This document shows, piece by piece, positions 1-6,296 of a stretch of 8,404 nt of DNA. Position 1 is the first letter of the stretch; each line of letters starts with the position of its first letter. The notes under the pieces were generated by a model. That model had not been told where the DNA came from. It did not search any database and was given only the letters and a program-made list of their open reading frames with translations. This DNA comes from JAAFHS01 sp031396505 (GTDB taxonomy: Bacteria > Pseudomonadota > Alphaproteobacteria > Rhodobacterales > Rhodobacteraceae). The stretch is from NCBI GenBank assembly GCA_031396505.1, contig JANNKX010000145.1:1-8404 (forward strand), read 5' to 3'. A program made the translations under genes and the position numbers.

Positions 1-1248
1 CACCGGGCCATCCCAAACCTGGACATGGACCAGATGGCCGAACGGATACATGATACCGTGACCCACGCCCGCAACCTGTGTGACAATGTGCAATGGTCGC
101 CGATGGATGCCACGCGCACCGAACATGATTATCTGTGCCGCGTGGTCGAGATTGCGATCAAGGCGGGGGCAACCACGATCAACATCCCCGATACGGTGGG
201 CTACACCGCCCCCCGCGAAAGTGCGGCGTTGATCCGGATGTTGCTGGACCGCGTGCCGGGGGCGGACGGCATCATCTTTGCCACCCATTGCCACAACGAT
301 CTGGGCATGGCGACGGCCAATGCCCTTGCGGCGGTGGAGGCGGGCGCGCGCCAGATCGAATGTACGATCAACGGTCTGGGCGAACGCGCAGGGAATACGG
401 CACTGGAGGAAGTCGTGATGGCAATGAAGGTCAGGAATGACATCATGCCGTACCGGACGCAGATCGACACCACCAAGATCATGAACATCTCGCGCAAGGT
501 GGCCACCGTTTCCGGTTTTGCCGTGCAGTTCAACAAGGCCATCGTCGGCAAGAACGCCTTTGCGCATGAATCCGGTATTCATCAGGACGGTATGTTGAAG
601 AACCGCGAAACGTTTGAGGTGATGCGTCCCGAAGACGTGGGCCTTTTGGGCACCTCGTTGCCTTTGGGCAAGCACTCGGGTCGGGCAGCACTGCGGGCCA
701 AACTGCGCGAACTGGGGTTCGAGATGGCCGACAATCAGTTGAACGACGCCTTCGTGCGCTTCAAGGCGCTGGCTGACCGCAAGAAAGAGGTCTTTGACGA
801 CGACCTGATCGCGCTGGTGCAGGACAATGCGAGCCACGCGGTCCACGATACCCTGCAAGTCAAACGCCTGCGCGTCATCTGTGGCACCGAAGGCCCGCAA
901 GAGGCGGAACTGACGTTGACGATCAATGGGGTCGATCATTCCATCGACGCCACAGGTGACGGCCCGGTCGATGCGGCCTTCAACGCGGTCAAGATGCTGG
1001 TGCCCCATAATGCGCGGCTGCAACTGTATCAGGTCAGTGCCGTGACCGAAGGTACCGATGCGCAGGCCACCGTGACGGTCCGGGTGGAAGAGGACGGGCG
1101 CATTGCCACAGGCCAGTCAGCCGATACCGATACGGTGGTGGCATCGGTGAAGGCCTATGTGAACTGCCTGAACCGGCTGATCCAGCGGCGACAGAAATCG
1201 GCACCCGATAGCGACACAAAGTCGGTGAACTACAAGGATGCAGGCTGA
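1..1248 (+). CDS. leuA: 2-isopropylmalate synthase, 5' end missing
   Basis: This is LeuA, the cytosolic enzyme that condenses acetyl-CoA with 2-oxoisovalerate, the first committed step of leucine synthesis. The reading frame is open from base 1, so the start lies upstream; about 415 residues are visible of an enzyme usually near 520, and the first ~100 residues of the barrel are missing. Visible signs: NIPDTVGY, the metal-binding HCHNDLG motif (codons 286-306) and GLGERAGN (to about 396), which together mark the DRE-TIM barrel synthases; then the linker motif FAHESGIHQDG. From roughly 860 to 1190 lies the C-terminal leucine-binding regulatory domain, with GDGPVDAAFNAV and a DTVVASVKAYVNCLN helix. 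Feedback inhibition by leucine is expected from this domain. The gene ends at TGA 1246-1248 and is followed by its own hairpin terminator. The family call is firm; homocitrate or citramalate synthase is less likely given the close LeuA-type motifs. Confidence 0.96.
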   Translation, partial: HRAIPNLDMDQMAERIHDTVTHARNLCDNVQWSPMDATRTEHDYLCRVVEIAIKAGATTINIPDTVGYTAPRESAALIRMLLDRVPGADGIIFATHCHNDLGMATANALAAVEAGARQIECTINGLGERAGNTALEEVVMAMKVRNDIMPYRTQIDTTKIMNISRKVATVSGFAVQFNKAIVGKNAFAHESGIHQDGMLKNRETFEVMRPEDVGLLGTSLPLGKHSGRAALRAKLRELGFEMADNQLNDAFVRFKALADRKKEVFDDDLIALVQDNASHAVHDTLQVKRLRVICGTEGPQEAELTLTINGVDHSIDATGDGPVDAAFNAVKMLVPHNARLQLYQVSAVTEGTDAQATVTVRVEEDGRIATGQSADTDTVVASVKAYVNCLNRLIQRRQKSAPDSDTKSVNYKDAG

Positions 1249-1260
1249 CATCGCCGGGGT

Positions 1261-1293
1261 AGGATGGGCAATATTGCCCATCCTGTGCGTTTT
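1261..1293 (+). terminator. Probable Rho-independent terminator of leuA (24-nt perfect palindrome)
   Basis: Positions 1261-1284 are a perfect palindrome: the arm AGGATGGGCAAT is followed at once by its reverse complement. As RNA this folds into a stem of about ten base pairs with an AUAU loop. A short T-run (1290-1293) follows six bases after the stem. It starts 12 nt after the leuA stop codon. The T-run is short and offset, so termination may be moderate. Being symmetric, the same DNA could also serve as a protein-binding site, but its position favours a terminator. Confidence 0.7.
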
Positions 1294-1307
1294 GCAATGG
1301 CGCGAAA

Positions 1308-1337
1308 TTGGAAACAATCGGCGCTGTATGCCTTAAT
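1308..1337 (+). promoter_or_regulatory. Weak candidate promoter for the hydroxylase gene
   Basis: TTGGAA (1308-1313) and CTTAAT (1332-1337) are 18 nt apart, each matching four of six bases of the sigma-70 consensus. They lie between the leuA terminator and the start at 1390, where a promoter is expected. The match is poor and could be chance. Confidence 0.25.
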
Positions 1338-1389
1338 TCCTCCACATTCGGGATCAATCTTGCGCAAAATCGGCAAGGTAGGGCACATC

Positions 1390-2526
1390 ATGATTTCGCA
1401 TATCCGTCGCAAACTGCGGGCCGAACTTGAAATTCCCCGCGATCAGCGCCGCTTTGGCACAGGGTGGCTCGCGGGCACGGGCGGCCTTGCGGCCGCCGTC
1501 GCCGCCCTTGCCCTGACCATCTGCCTGCAATTTCCCGACCTTCTGACCACGCCCGAGTTGCAGCGCGTCACGGCGGCGGGGTGGTTCCGCATCGTCATCA
1601 TGGTGCTGCTGATCCACGCCTTCGCCTGTGCCATCCTGTCGATGGTGCTGCGCCCCGACCGCACGCTTGCCCTGACCACGCTGGCAATTGTGCTGACGGC
1701 ATCCGTCCTTGGCGCGCTGCATCTGCGCGCGGACGTGGCGCAACCCGGCGGGCTGTTCCTTGGCCTTGATTTCTTTATCCTGAATCTGATCTTTCTTGGC
1801 TTCATCTTCATCCCGCTGGAACGGCTGTTCCCGCAGCACCCGGATCAGACCCTGTTCCGCACCGAATGGCGCGAGGATCTGTTTTACTACCTGATCTCAT
1901 CCATGATGGTGCAGGTGCTGTCGTTCCTGACGCTCGCGCCCTCTGGCTATATCCTGTCCAATACCGATCTGTTATCGACGCGCAATTTCCTCGGTGGGCT
2001 GCCGCTGCTGGTGCAGATCATCGCGATCATGATCCTGACCGATTTCGTGCAATACTGGCTGCACCGCGCCTTTCACCGCATCCCCGCGCTGTGGCGGTTT
2101 CATGCCGTGCACCATTCGGCCCAGACGATGGACTGGCTGGCAGGCGCGCGGATGCATTTCCTTGAGGTGGTCATCCTGCGTGCCGTGACCGCAACCCCGA
2201 TGTTCGTGGCGGGGTTCAGTGAAACCGCACTTCAGGCCTATATCCTGATCGTCTATGTCTATTCGTCGATCCTGCACTCCAACATCCGGGTCGAACCGAA
2301 ATGGCTATCGGGCATCCTTGCCACGCCGCGCTTTCACCACTGGCATCACGGGATCGAGCGTGAGGCCATTGACGTGAACTTTGCCATCCATTTTCCGCTG
2401 TTTGACCGTCTGTTCGGCACCCATCACCTGCCAGATGGCAAATGGCCCAGCGGCTATGGCATTGACGGCCACCCGGTGCCAAAGGGGTATTGGCGGCAGT
2501 TCCTGTATGCCTTCGGGCGGGGTTAG
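1390..2526 (+). CDS. Sterol desaturase / fatty acid hydroxylase superfamily membrane protein
   Basis: This 378-aa integral membrane protein has the histidine-box pattern of the sterol desaturase/fatty acid hydroxylase superfamily: HRAFH at residues 225-229, HAVHH at 238-242 and HHWHH at 316-320. These histidines normally hold a di-iron centre that inserts oxygen into, or desaturates, a lipid using O2. Several hydrophobic segments come first (roughly residues 25-45, 60-80, 90-110, 120-145, 165-185 and 205-225), with the His boxes on the cytosolic side. I chose ATG 1390 because AAGG (1375-1378) lies 11 nt upstream; an in-frame ATG at 1264 sits inside the leuA terminator palindrome and would add a 42-residue tail without family character. 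The gene overlaps the convergent dehydrogenase gene by 4 nt. Substrate is unknown: a membrane lipid, a carotenoid or a sterol-like compound are all possible, and no neighbour settles it. Confidence 0.88.
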   Translation: MISHIRRKLRAELEIPRDQRRFGTGWLAGTGGLAAAVAALALTICLQFPDLLTTPELQRVTAAGWFRIVIMVLLIHAFACAILSMVLRPDRTLALTTLAIVLTASVLGALHLRADVAQPGGLFLGLDFFILNLIFLGFIFIPLERLFPQHPDQTLFRTEWREDLFYYLISSMMVQVLSFLTLAPSGYILSNTDLLSTRNFLGGLPLLVQIIAIMILTDFVQYWLHRAFHRIPALWRFHAVHHSAQTMDWLAGARMHFLEVVILRAVTATPMFVAGFSETALQAYILIVYVYSSILHSNIRVEPKWLSGILATPRFHHWHHGIEREAIDVNFAIHFPLFDRLFGTHHLPDGKWPSGYGIDGHPVPKGYWRQFLYAFGRG

Positions 2527-3278
2527 GCCTTCATTTCCATCAGCGTGTTCGCCCCGTCCACCACCAGCATTGCGCCATTGACATAAGACGCCCCTTCGCT
2601 TGCCAGAAACATCACGCAGGCCGCAACCTCATCCGGTGTGCCGGGCCGCCCGGTGGGACTTGCCTTGCCTGCGCGAATTTCCTTGGCCGATGAACTTTCC
2701 GTCGTGATCCACCCCGGCAGCACAGCGTTGCAGGTGATCCCGTCGCGCGCATATTCCAGTGCCGTCGCCCGCGTCAGCCCGGTCACCCCCGCCTTGGCCG
2801 CCGCATAGCCCGCCGATCCGTCAATCGTGACCACCGGCCCCGTGACCGACGCCATGTTGACGATCCGGCCATAACCCGCCGCCTGCATGGCAGGCAGGGC
2901 CGCGCGGGTGCAGTTGAATACCGTGGTCATGTTCAACGCCAGATGATGCTGCCAGCCCGCATCCGTCAGCCCGCCCACCTTTGCCCGTTTGGCAGATTTT
3001 CCCGTCTGCACCATGCCCGCGTTGTTCACCAGCACCACAACCGGGCCAAGCGCAGCCGTCACCGTATCAAACAGCCGCGCCACCTGTGCCGCATCGGTCA
3101 GGTCTGCCTTGGCCCCAAAAACGCCCAACGCTGCCGCCCGTTCGAAAATCCGGTCGCTTGTTGCCGTGATCGCCACCTTCGCCCCCGCCGCCTGCAGCAT
3201 CCGCGCACAGGCAAAACCGATCCCCCCCGCACTACCGCATCCCGTGATCAACGCCACGCGCCCATCCATTGCAAACAT
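2523..3278 (-). CDS. Short-chain dehydrogenase/reductase (FabG-like)
   Basis: This 251-aa cytosolic enzyme is a classical SDR, an NAD(P)-dependent oxidoreductase with a Rossmann fold. Visible: the cofactor loop TGCGSAGGIG (residues 12-21, slightly longer than the usual TGxxxGIG), NNAG at 85-88, and the catalytic tetrad N116, S144, Y158 and K162 (YAAAK). After the second strand comes TATSDR (38-43), resembling the NADPH-binding TATS of FabG, so NADPH is the likelier cofactor (inference). It ends in VNGAMLVVDGA, the usual C-terminal SDR strand. The ATG at 3278 follows the TAG of the upstream regulator gene with no gap, and GGAGG (3287-3291), lying inside that gene, sits 8 nt upstream. It is therefore probably translationally coupled and the last gene of the DUF2975-XRE operon. 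The TAA stop overlaps the end of the convergent hydroxylase gene. Substrate cannot be read from the sequence. Confidence 0.93.
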   Translation of the reverse strand: MFAMDGRVALITGCGSAGGIGFACARMLQAAGAKVAITATSDRIFERAAALGVFGAKADLTDAAQVARLFDTVTAALGPVVVLVNNAGMVQTGKSAKRAKVGGLTDAGWQHHLALNMTTVFNCTRAALPAMQAAGYGRIVNMASVTGPVVTIDGSAGYAAAKAGVTGLTRATALEYARDGITCNAVLPGWITTESSSAKEIRAGKASPTGRPGTPDEVAACVMFLASEGASYVNGAMLVVDGANTLMEMKA

Positions 3279-3506
3279 CTAGTCATCCTCCGCTTGCGGC
3301 ATCGTCGCATCAAATTCCAGAATATCCCCCGGTTGGCAATCCAGCGCTGCACACAGCGCGTTCAGCGTCGAAAACCGCACGGCCCGCGCCTTGCCGGTTT
3401 TCAGCACCGAAAGGTTCTGGATCGACACACCCACCGTATCCGCCAACTCGCCCAGCCGCATCTTGCGCCGTGCCAGCATCACATCAAGATTGACCCGGAT
3501 CACCAC
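3279..3506 (-). CDS. Small XRE-family (YozG-like) DNA-binding regulator
   Basis: This 75-aa protein is almost entirely one Cro/C1-type helix-turn-helix domain. The helix-turn-helix spans about residues 18-38 (LGELADTVGVSIQNLSVLKTG), followed by FSTLNALCAALDCQPGDIL, typical of the compact HTH_26/YozG group. The start is GTG at 3506, or the adjacent GTG at 3503; an in-frame stop lies just upstream and no ATG is available. The GGGGGCAGG before it is an acceptable ribosome site. It lies 10 nt after the DUF2975 gene, and pairing of DUF2975 membrane proteins with YozG-like regulators is a recurrent arrangement, which supports both calls. It probably controls its own operon through the palindromic sites near 4090-4172, though nothing in the sequence proves that. 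The acidic tail (QAEDD) is short and may be unstructured. Confidence 0.88.
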   Translation of the reverse strand: MVIRVNLDVMLARRKMRLGELADTVGVSIQNLSVLKTGKARAVRFSTLNALCAALDCQPGDILEFDATMPQAEDD

Positions 3507-3516
3507 CCTGCCCCCG

Positions 3517-4062
3517 TCATATCGTCAGCTCTGCATCCTGGTGCAGTTGCACCGCCATTTTCATTGCCGCAGCCATCGTGACCAGCAAAAGGCCGACGCC
3601 AAGGATTGGCACATTCAGCGCATATGCACCGGAAAAAATGATCATGTCGCCCGTCTGCACATAGGCCCATGCGCTGACATTCTGGATCAACAGGTCAATC
3701 AGCGGGAAGGCCGCGATCATCAACCCAATGCGCCGCAGGGTCGTTATCATCTCTTCGACAAAAATCCGGCTTGTCGCGCAGCGGTGTATGACCTGATGCG
3801 CCATGAACAGCAGTATGGCGTAAATCGCCATTTCTACGGCAAAGCCCCCCCAGAACACCGCCCGCCCCGCCGGGCTGAACAGTGCCGGCTGCGGCAACGC
3901 GGCAAGGCAGGCCGCCTGATCTGGGGCAAGCGCCGCGAGGGTTGCCGGGCTGCTTTGCACCTCGCGTACCAGCAACCAGATCAGCACGAGATAACCTGGC
4001 CAAATCAACCAGAAAGACCGGTCAAGCCAGTGAAACAACCGTTGAGTCTTTGGGTCTGTCAT
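3517..4062 (-). CDS. DUF2975 family four-helix membrane protein
   Basis: This 181-aa protein has four predicted membrane segments at about residues 17-33, 69-92, 112-132 and 147-168, a charged segment (RIFVEEMITTLRRIG, 99-113) before the third helix, and an HQDAELTI end. This layout, together with the YozG-like regulator next door, matches DUF2975, a family with no established biochemical activity. A membrane sensor or partner that controls the regulator is one possibility (inference). I use ATG 4062: GGGAGG (4069-4074) lies 6 nt upstream, whereas a TTG start one codon earlier would leave only 3 nt. It is the first gene of the leftward operon, with a candidate promoter just upstream. The cysteines (C52, C95) do not form a recognisable motif. 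Confidence 0.85.
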   Translation of the reverse strand: MTDPKTQRLFHWLDRSFWLIWPGYLVLIWLLVREVQSSPATLAALAPDQAACLAALPQPALFSPAGRAVFWGGFAVEMAIYAILLFMAHQVIHRCATSRIFVEEMITTLRRIGLMIAAFPLIDLLIQNVSAWAYVQTGDMIIFSGAYALNVPILGVGLLLVTMAAAMKMAVQLHQDAELTI

Positions 4063-4088
4063 CAAGCGCCTCCCTCTGAACAGTCACG

Positions 4089-4117
4089 CTTATCATGTGT
4101 TTTTTCATGTTTATCAA
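4089..4117 (-). promoter_or_regulatory. Candidate promoter of the DUF2975-XRE-SDR operon
   Basis: On the minus strand TTGATA (4112-4117) and GATAAG (4089-4094) are 17 nt apart, matching four to five and four of six sigma-70 consensus bases. Transcription would begin near 4082, giving a leader of about 20 nt that contains the GGGAGG ribosome site. Both hexamers overlap TTATC-type repeats, so a protein bound there would block polymerase. Confidence 0.45.
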
Positions 4118-4172
4118 TAAAAATTCTTGCTTTATCGAAAAGCATGAGTATTTTCACGTTTATCGATAAACG
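4090..4172. promoter_or_regulatory. Array of TTATCRATAA-like sites, probable shared operator
   Basis: Four TTATC elements occur at 4090, 4111, 4132 and 4160. Their extended forms are TTATCATGTG, TTATCAATAA, TTATCGAAAA and TTATCGATAA. The last is the core of a perfect 16-bp palindrome, CGTTTATCGATAAACG (4157-4172). The first three are 21 bp apart, two helical turns, so they would face the same side of the DNA; the fourth is 28 bp further. The array lies between two divergent genes and overlaps both candidate promoters. The most likely binder is the XRE protein encoded at 3279-3506 (inference). Confidence 0.5.
4127..4154 (+). promoter_or_regulatory. Candidate promoter of the RTX serine hydrolase gene
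   Basis: TTGCTT (4127-4132) and TATTTT (4149-4154) are 16 nt apart. Transcription would start near 4161, inside the palindrome at 4157-4172, giving a leader of about 40 nt. The ribosome site AGGAG (4192-4196) lies 6 nt before the ATG. The local AT-richness makes chance matches easy, so this is a plausible but unproven promoter. Confidence 0.4.
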
Positions 4173-4202
4173 CCCGCAACCGGGCATAAGCAGGAGCATC
4201 CG

Positions 4203-6059
4203 ATGATTACCTTCGACCCGCTTGCCGTGACCCAAGCCCTTCGTGCCGGAACCGATGCGCTGCGCGCGACCGCAAACGCGCCCGCCACGTTGTTTCAGAT
4301 TGATCGCGGCCCGCTCACCGTATCGGTGGCCGCTGGCGTGAATGATTTTGACTCGAATACCCCCGCGGGCGCGCAGCAGACCTTCGAGATCGGGTCGCAG
4401 ACCAAACTGATGACGTCGGTCGCGATCCTGCAACTGGCCGAACAAGGCAAGATCGACCTTGACGCGCCTGCCGCGCGCTATTTGTCGGCGGCCACCATTC
4501 AGGGCATTGCCAATACGGATATGGTAACGGTGCGGCAACTCCTGAACATGACATCGGGCATCGACAATTATACCGAAGTCCGCGACGCCGACGGCATCCC
4601 GCTGTTCGTCAAGGCCCTGCTGGAGAACCCGGATCAGGTTTTCGGCCCGCAGCAGGCGCTGGACCTTTCGCGTGGCCTGCCTGCCATCAGCGCACCGGGC
4701 GTGGAATACTTCTACACCAACACCAATTATCTGTTGCTGGGCCAGATCATTGAACAGCAAACCGGCAAGGACTTCTTTGATGTGCTGAAAGCAGGTATTT
4801 TTGATCCTGCCGGCATGCAAGATACATTCCGTCAGCTGGGCACAGATGACCCGCGCCTGTCCAGTTATCTGGCCGATCAGACCGGGCAACTGGTTGATGT
4901 GACCCGCGCCCAATGGGAATTGCGCGGCGAGGCGGGTGTGGCCTCCACCACCGCCGACATGACGCGTTTCCTCAAGGCCCTTCTGGTCGACAAGACCCTG
5001 CTGAACGACGCATCCCTTGCGCAGATGACCGACTTTGTGCCAACCGGCGCGAATGACGTGATTGATACGGGCTTTGGCCTTGGGCTGGTCAAATTCGCCT
5101 TCATCGGCGGCGATACCTACTACGGCTTTACCGGGGGCACGCTGGGCACCGCGTCCAGCACCTATCTGAACATCAACACAGGCGAAGTCGTGGCCGTTGG
5201 GGCCACGGGCAGCGAGGTTGATACGATGGAAGGCGCCTTTAACGTCCTGCAATCGCTGGATACCAGCCTGTTCACCATCACCGATGACGGAAGCCCGCTG
5301 CGCTTTATATCGGGGGCGGCGGGCAGCGTGGCCCTGGCCGAAACCGATGGCGGGCTGGCCTTTACGGTTGACGGGGCGACCCTGACGCTGGACCGCGATC
5401 TGCGCGCGACCACCACCAACAGTGTCAGCTTTGCGGATGGGTCGGTGATTGTGGTGGGCGACAATGCGGCGGGTACGCTGCGCGATGACCGGGGAAACAC
5501 GATCGACATTCTGAAACACCACTGGGCGGCAGCGGACGCCGACAACCAGTTGATCGGTCTGGGTGGCGATGACGTGTTGAAGGCCGGGCGCGGCGATGAT
5601 CTGCTGCTGGGCGGCACCGGGCGCGATGCGCTGTGGGGCCGCGCCGGGGACGATGTGCTGGCGGGCGATCAGGGCAACGATGTGCTGTATGGCGGCACGG
5701 GCAATGACCGGCTGACAGGTGGTGCGGGGCGCGATGTGCTGCACGGTGGGGCGGGGGCGGATGTGTTCGTCTTTGACACGGCCACCGACAGTGGCCCCGG
5801 CTACACCCGCGACAGCATCCGTGATTTTCGGTCCGGGCTTGATAGGATTGACCTGACCGAACTGTTTGACGGCGGCGAATCCGGTGTGCTGACATGGCGC
5901 GGCGCGCTGGCGTTTACCGGCTCCGAAGGCGAAATCCGGGTGCAGCACGGCCGTCACGGCAGCGTGGTCATGGTCGATCTGACAGGCGATGGCCGCGCCG
6001 ACATGGAACTTGCCGTGTATGGTCATCACCCGCTGACCGTTTTGGATTTTCTGCTATAG
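4203..6059 (+). CDS. Secreted serine hydrolase (beta-lactamase/DD-peptidase fold) with RTX repeats and type I secretion C-terminus
   Basis: This 618-aa protein has four parts. Residues ~20-350 are a beta-lactamase-like serine hydrolase (PF00144 type: class C lactamase, R61 DD-peptidase, EstB esterases), with the nucleophile motif S65-Q-T-K68 and Y171-T-N173. The third motif, usually K/H-T-G or W-x-G, reads F309-T-G311, so the expected basic or polar residue is replaced. Residues ~355-445 are a beta-rich linker I do not recognise. Residues 452-523 are eight tandem RTX nonapeptides (GGxGxDxLx) that bind calcium. Residues ~524-618 resemble the serralysin-type C-terminus (RDSIRDFRSGLDRIDLTELF, later LTGDGRADMELAVYG) and end in LDFLL, the kind of end read by type I secretion systems. 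No N-terminal signal peptide is present, as expected for that route. No ABC transporter or membrane-fusion genes are in the window. AGGAG 6 nt before ATG 4203 fixes the start. Substrate is unknown: peptide, ester or lactam are all open. Confidence 0.9.
   Translation: MITFDPLAVTQALRAGTDALRATANAPATLFQIDRGPLTVSVAAGVNDFDSNTPAGAQQTFEIGSQTKLMTSVAILQLAEQGKIDLDAPAARYLSAATIQGIANTDMVTVRQLLNMTSGIDNYTEVRDADGIPLFVKALLENPDQVFGPQQALDLSRGLPAISAPGVEYFYTNTNYLLLGQIIEQQTGKDFFDVLKAGIFDPAGMQDTFRQLGTDDPRLSSYLADQTGQLVDVTRAQWELRGEAGVASTTADMTRFLKALLVDKTLLNDASLAQMTDFVPTGANDVIDTGFGLGLVKFAFIGGDTYYGFTGGTLGTASSTYLNINTGEVVAVGATGSEVDTMEGAFNVLQSLDTSLFTITDDGSPLRFISGAAGSVALAETDGGLAFTVDGATLTLDRDLRATTTNSVSFADGSVIVVGDNAAGTLRDDRGNTIDILKHHWAAADADNQLIGLGGDDVLKAGRGDDLLLGGTGRDALWGRAGDDVLAGDQGNDVLYGGTGNDRLTGGAGRDVLHGGAGADVFVFDTATDSGPGYTRDSIRDFRSGLDRIDLTELFDGGESGVLTWRGALAFTGSEGEIRVQHGRHGSVVMVDLTGDGRADMELAVYGHHPLTVLDFLL
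5556..5771 (+). repeat. Eight 27-bp RTX-coding tandem repeats
   Basis: Eight consecutive 27-bp units encode nonapeptides from GLGGDDVLK (residues 452-460) to GGAGADVFV (515-523). Glycine and aspartate positions are well kept in units 3 and 6-8; units 2, 4 and 5 have R, A or Q at usual glycine positions. The block would fold into a calcium-filled parallel beta-roll outside the cell. Confidence 0.93.
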
Positions 6060-6118
6060 ACTTGAAAATATAACCCTCTTTTCACCAGTTTCTTGTCATA
6101 ATCCAACTATCTTCAGAA

Positions 6119-6158
6119 GGGCGGGGGTTGACCGGACAGGTCATTCCCCGCCTCTTTT
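6119..6158 (+). terminator. Rho-independent terminator of the RTX hydrolase gene
   Basis: GGCGGGG (6120-6126) pairs with CCCCGCC (6146-6152); inside it, after a T-T mismatch, TGACC (6129-6133) pairs with GGTCA (6139-6143) around a GGACA loop. G-U pairs extend the outer stem at both ends. TCTTTT (6153-6158) follows at once. It begins 60 nt after the RTX gene's stop and separates it from mreB transcription. Confidence 0.85.
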
Positions 6159-6296
6159 GCCCGCCTGCAATTTTCATCCCGGCGGGGTTCCGCCACGCCC
6201 CTTTCCCTTCCTGTGCCCTGTTTCTATAAGGGTCTGCCTGCCTCATCCCCTGAGTCGCGGGCACGTGTTTTATTGCCCATCAAGGACTGCCCGCAC
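6159..6296 (+). promoter_or_regulatory. mreB upstream region with weak candidate promoter
   Basis: This 138-nt stretch holds no gene. The best promoter candidate is TTTCCC (6202-6207), 17 nt, TATAAG (6225-6230): the -10 is good and the -35 poor. GGCGG/CCGCC (6181-6185 with 6190-6194) forms a small hairpin just upstream of it. Nearer the gene, GGGCA (6259-6263) and TGCCC (6274-6278) could pair ahead of the ribosome site. No known riboswitch is recognisable. Confidence 0.3.

Noticed and set aside
1264..1389. Upstream start for the hydroxylase at ATG 1264
   Set aside because: The ATG lies inside the leuA terminator palindrome, with no ribosome site of its own, and the added 42 residues lack family character.
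4090..4099. DnaA box or replication origin in the AT-rich divergent region
   Set aside because: The TTATC elements resemble the start of a DnaA box (TTATNCACA), but none continues with CACA, and the sites coincide with promoters of flanking genes.
3391..4206. A 271-codon plus-strand open frame across the regulator and DUF2975 genes
   Set aside because: It runs through the divergent promoter region and its product is a low-information mix of P, R, H and Q. The minus-strand genes have recognisable domains and ribosome sites.
5556..5771. CRISPR-like or satellite repeat array
   Set aside because: The 27-bp period is fully explained by in-frame RTX nonapeptides, with no spacers and with degenerate DNA identity.
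4062..6029. A 655-codon open frame on the minus strand opposite the RTX hydrolase gene
   Set aside because: It mirrors the real gene in a GC-rich region where antisense stops are rare. Its product is rich in G, R, Q and H with no domain or membrane logic, and no ribosome site was seen. The plus-strand protein has clear catalytic and RTX motifs.
6213..6296. Upstream start for mreB at ATG 6213
   Set aside because: It adds 28 residues not seen in MreB; ATG 6297 gives the canonical N-terminus and has AAGGA upstream.
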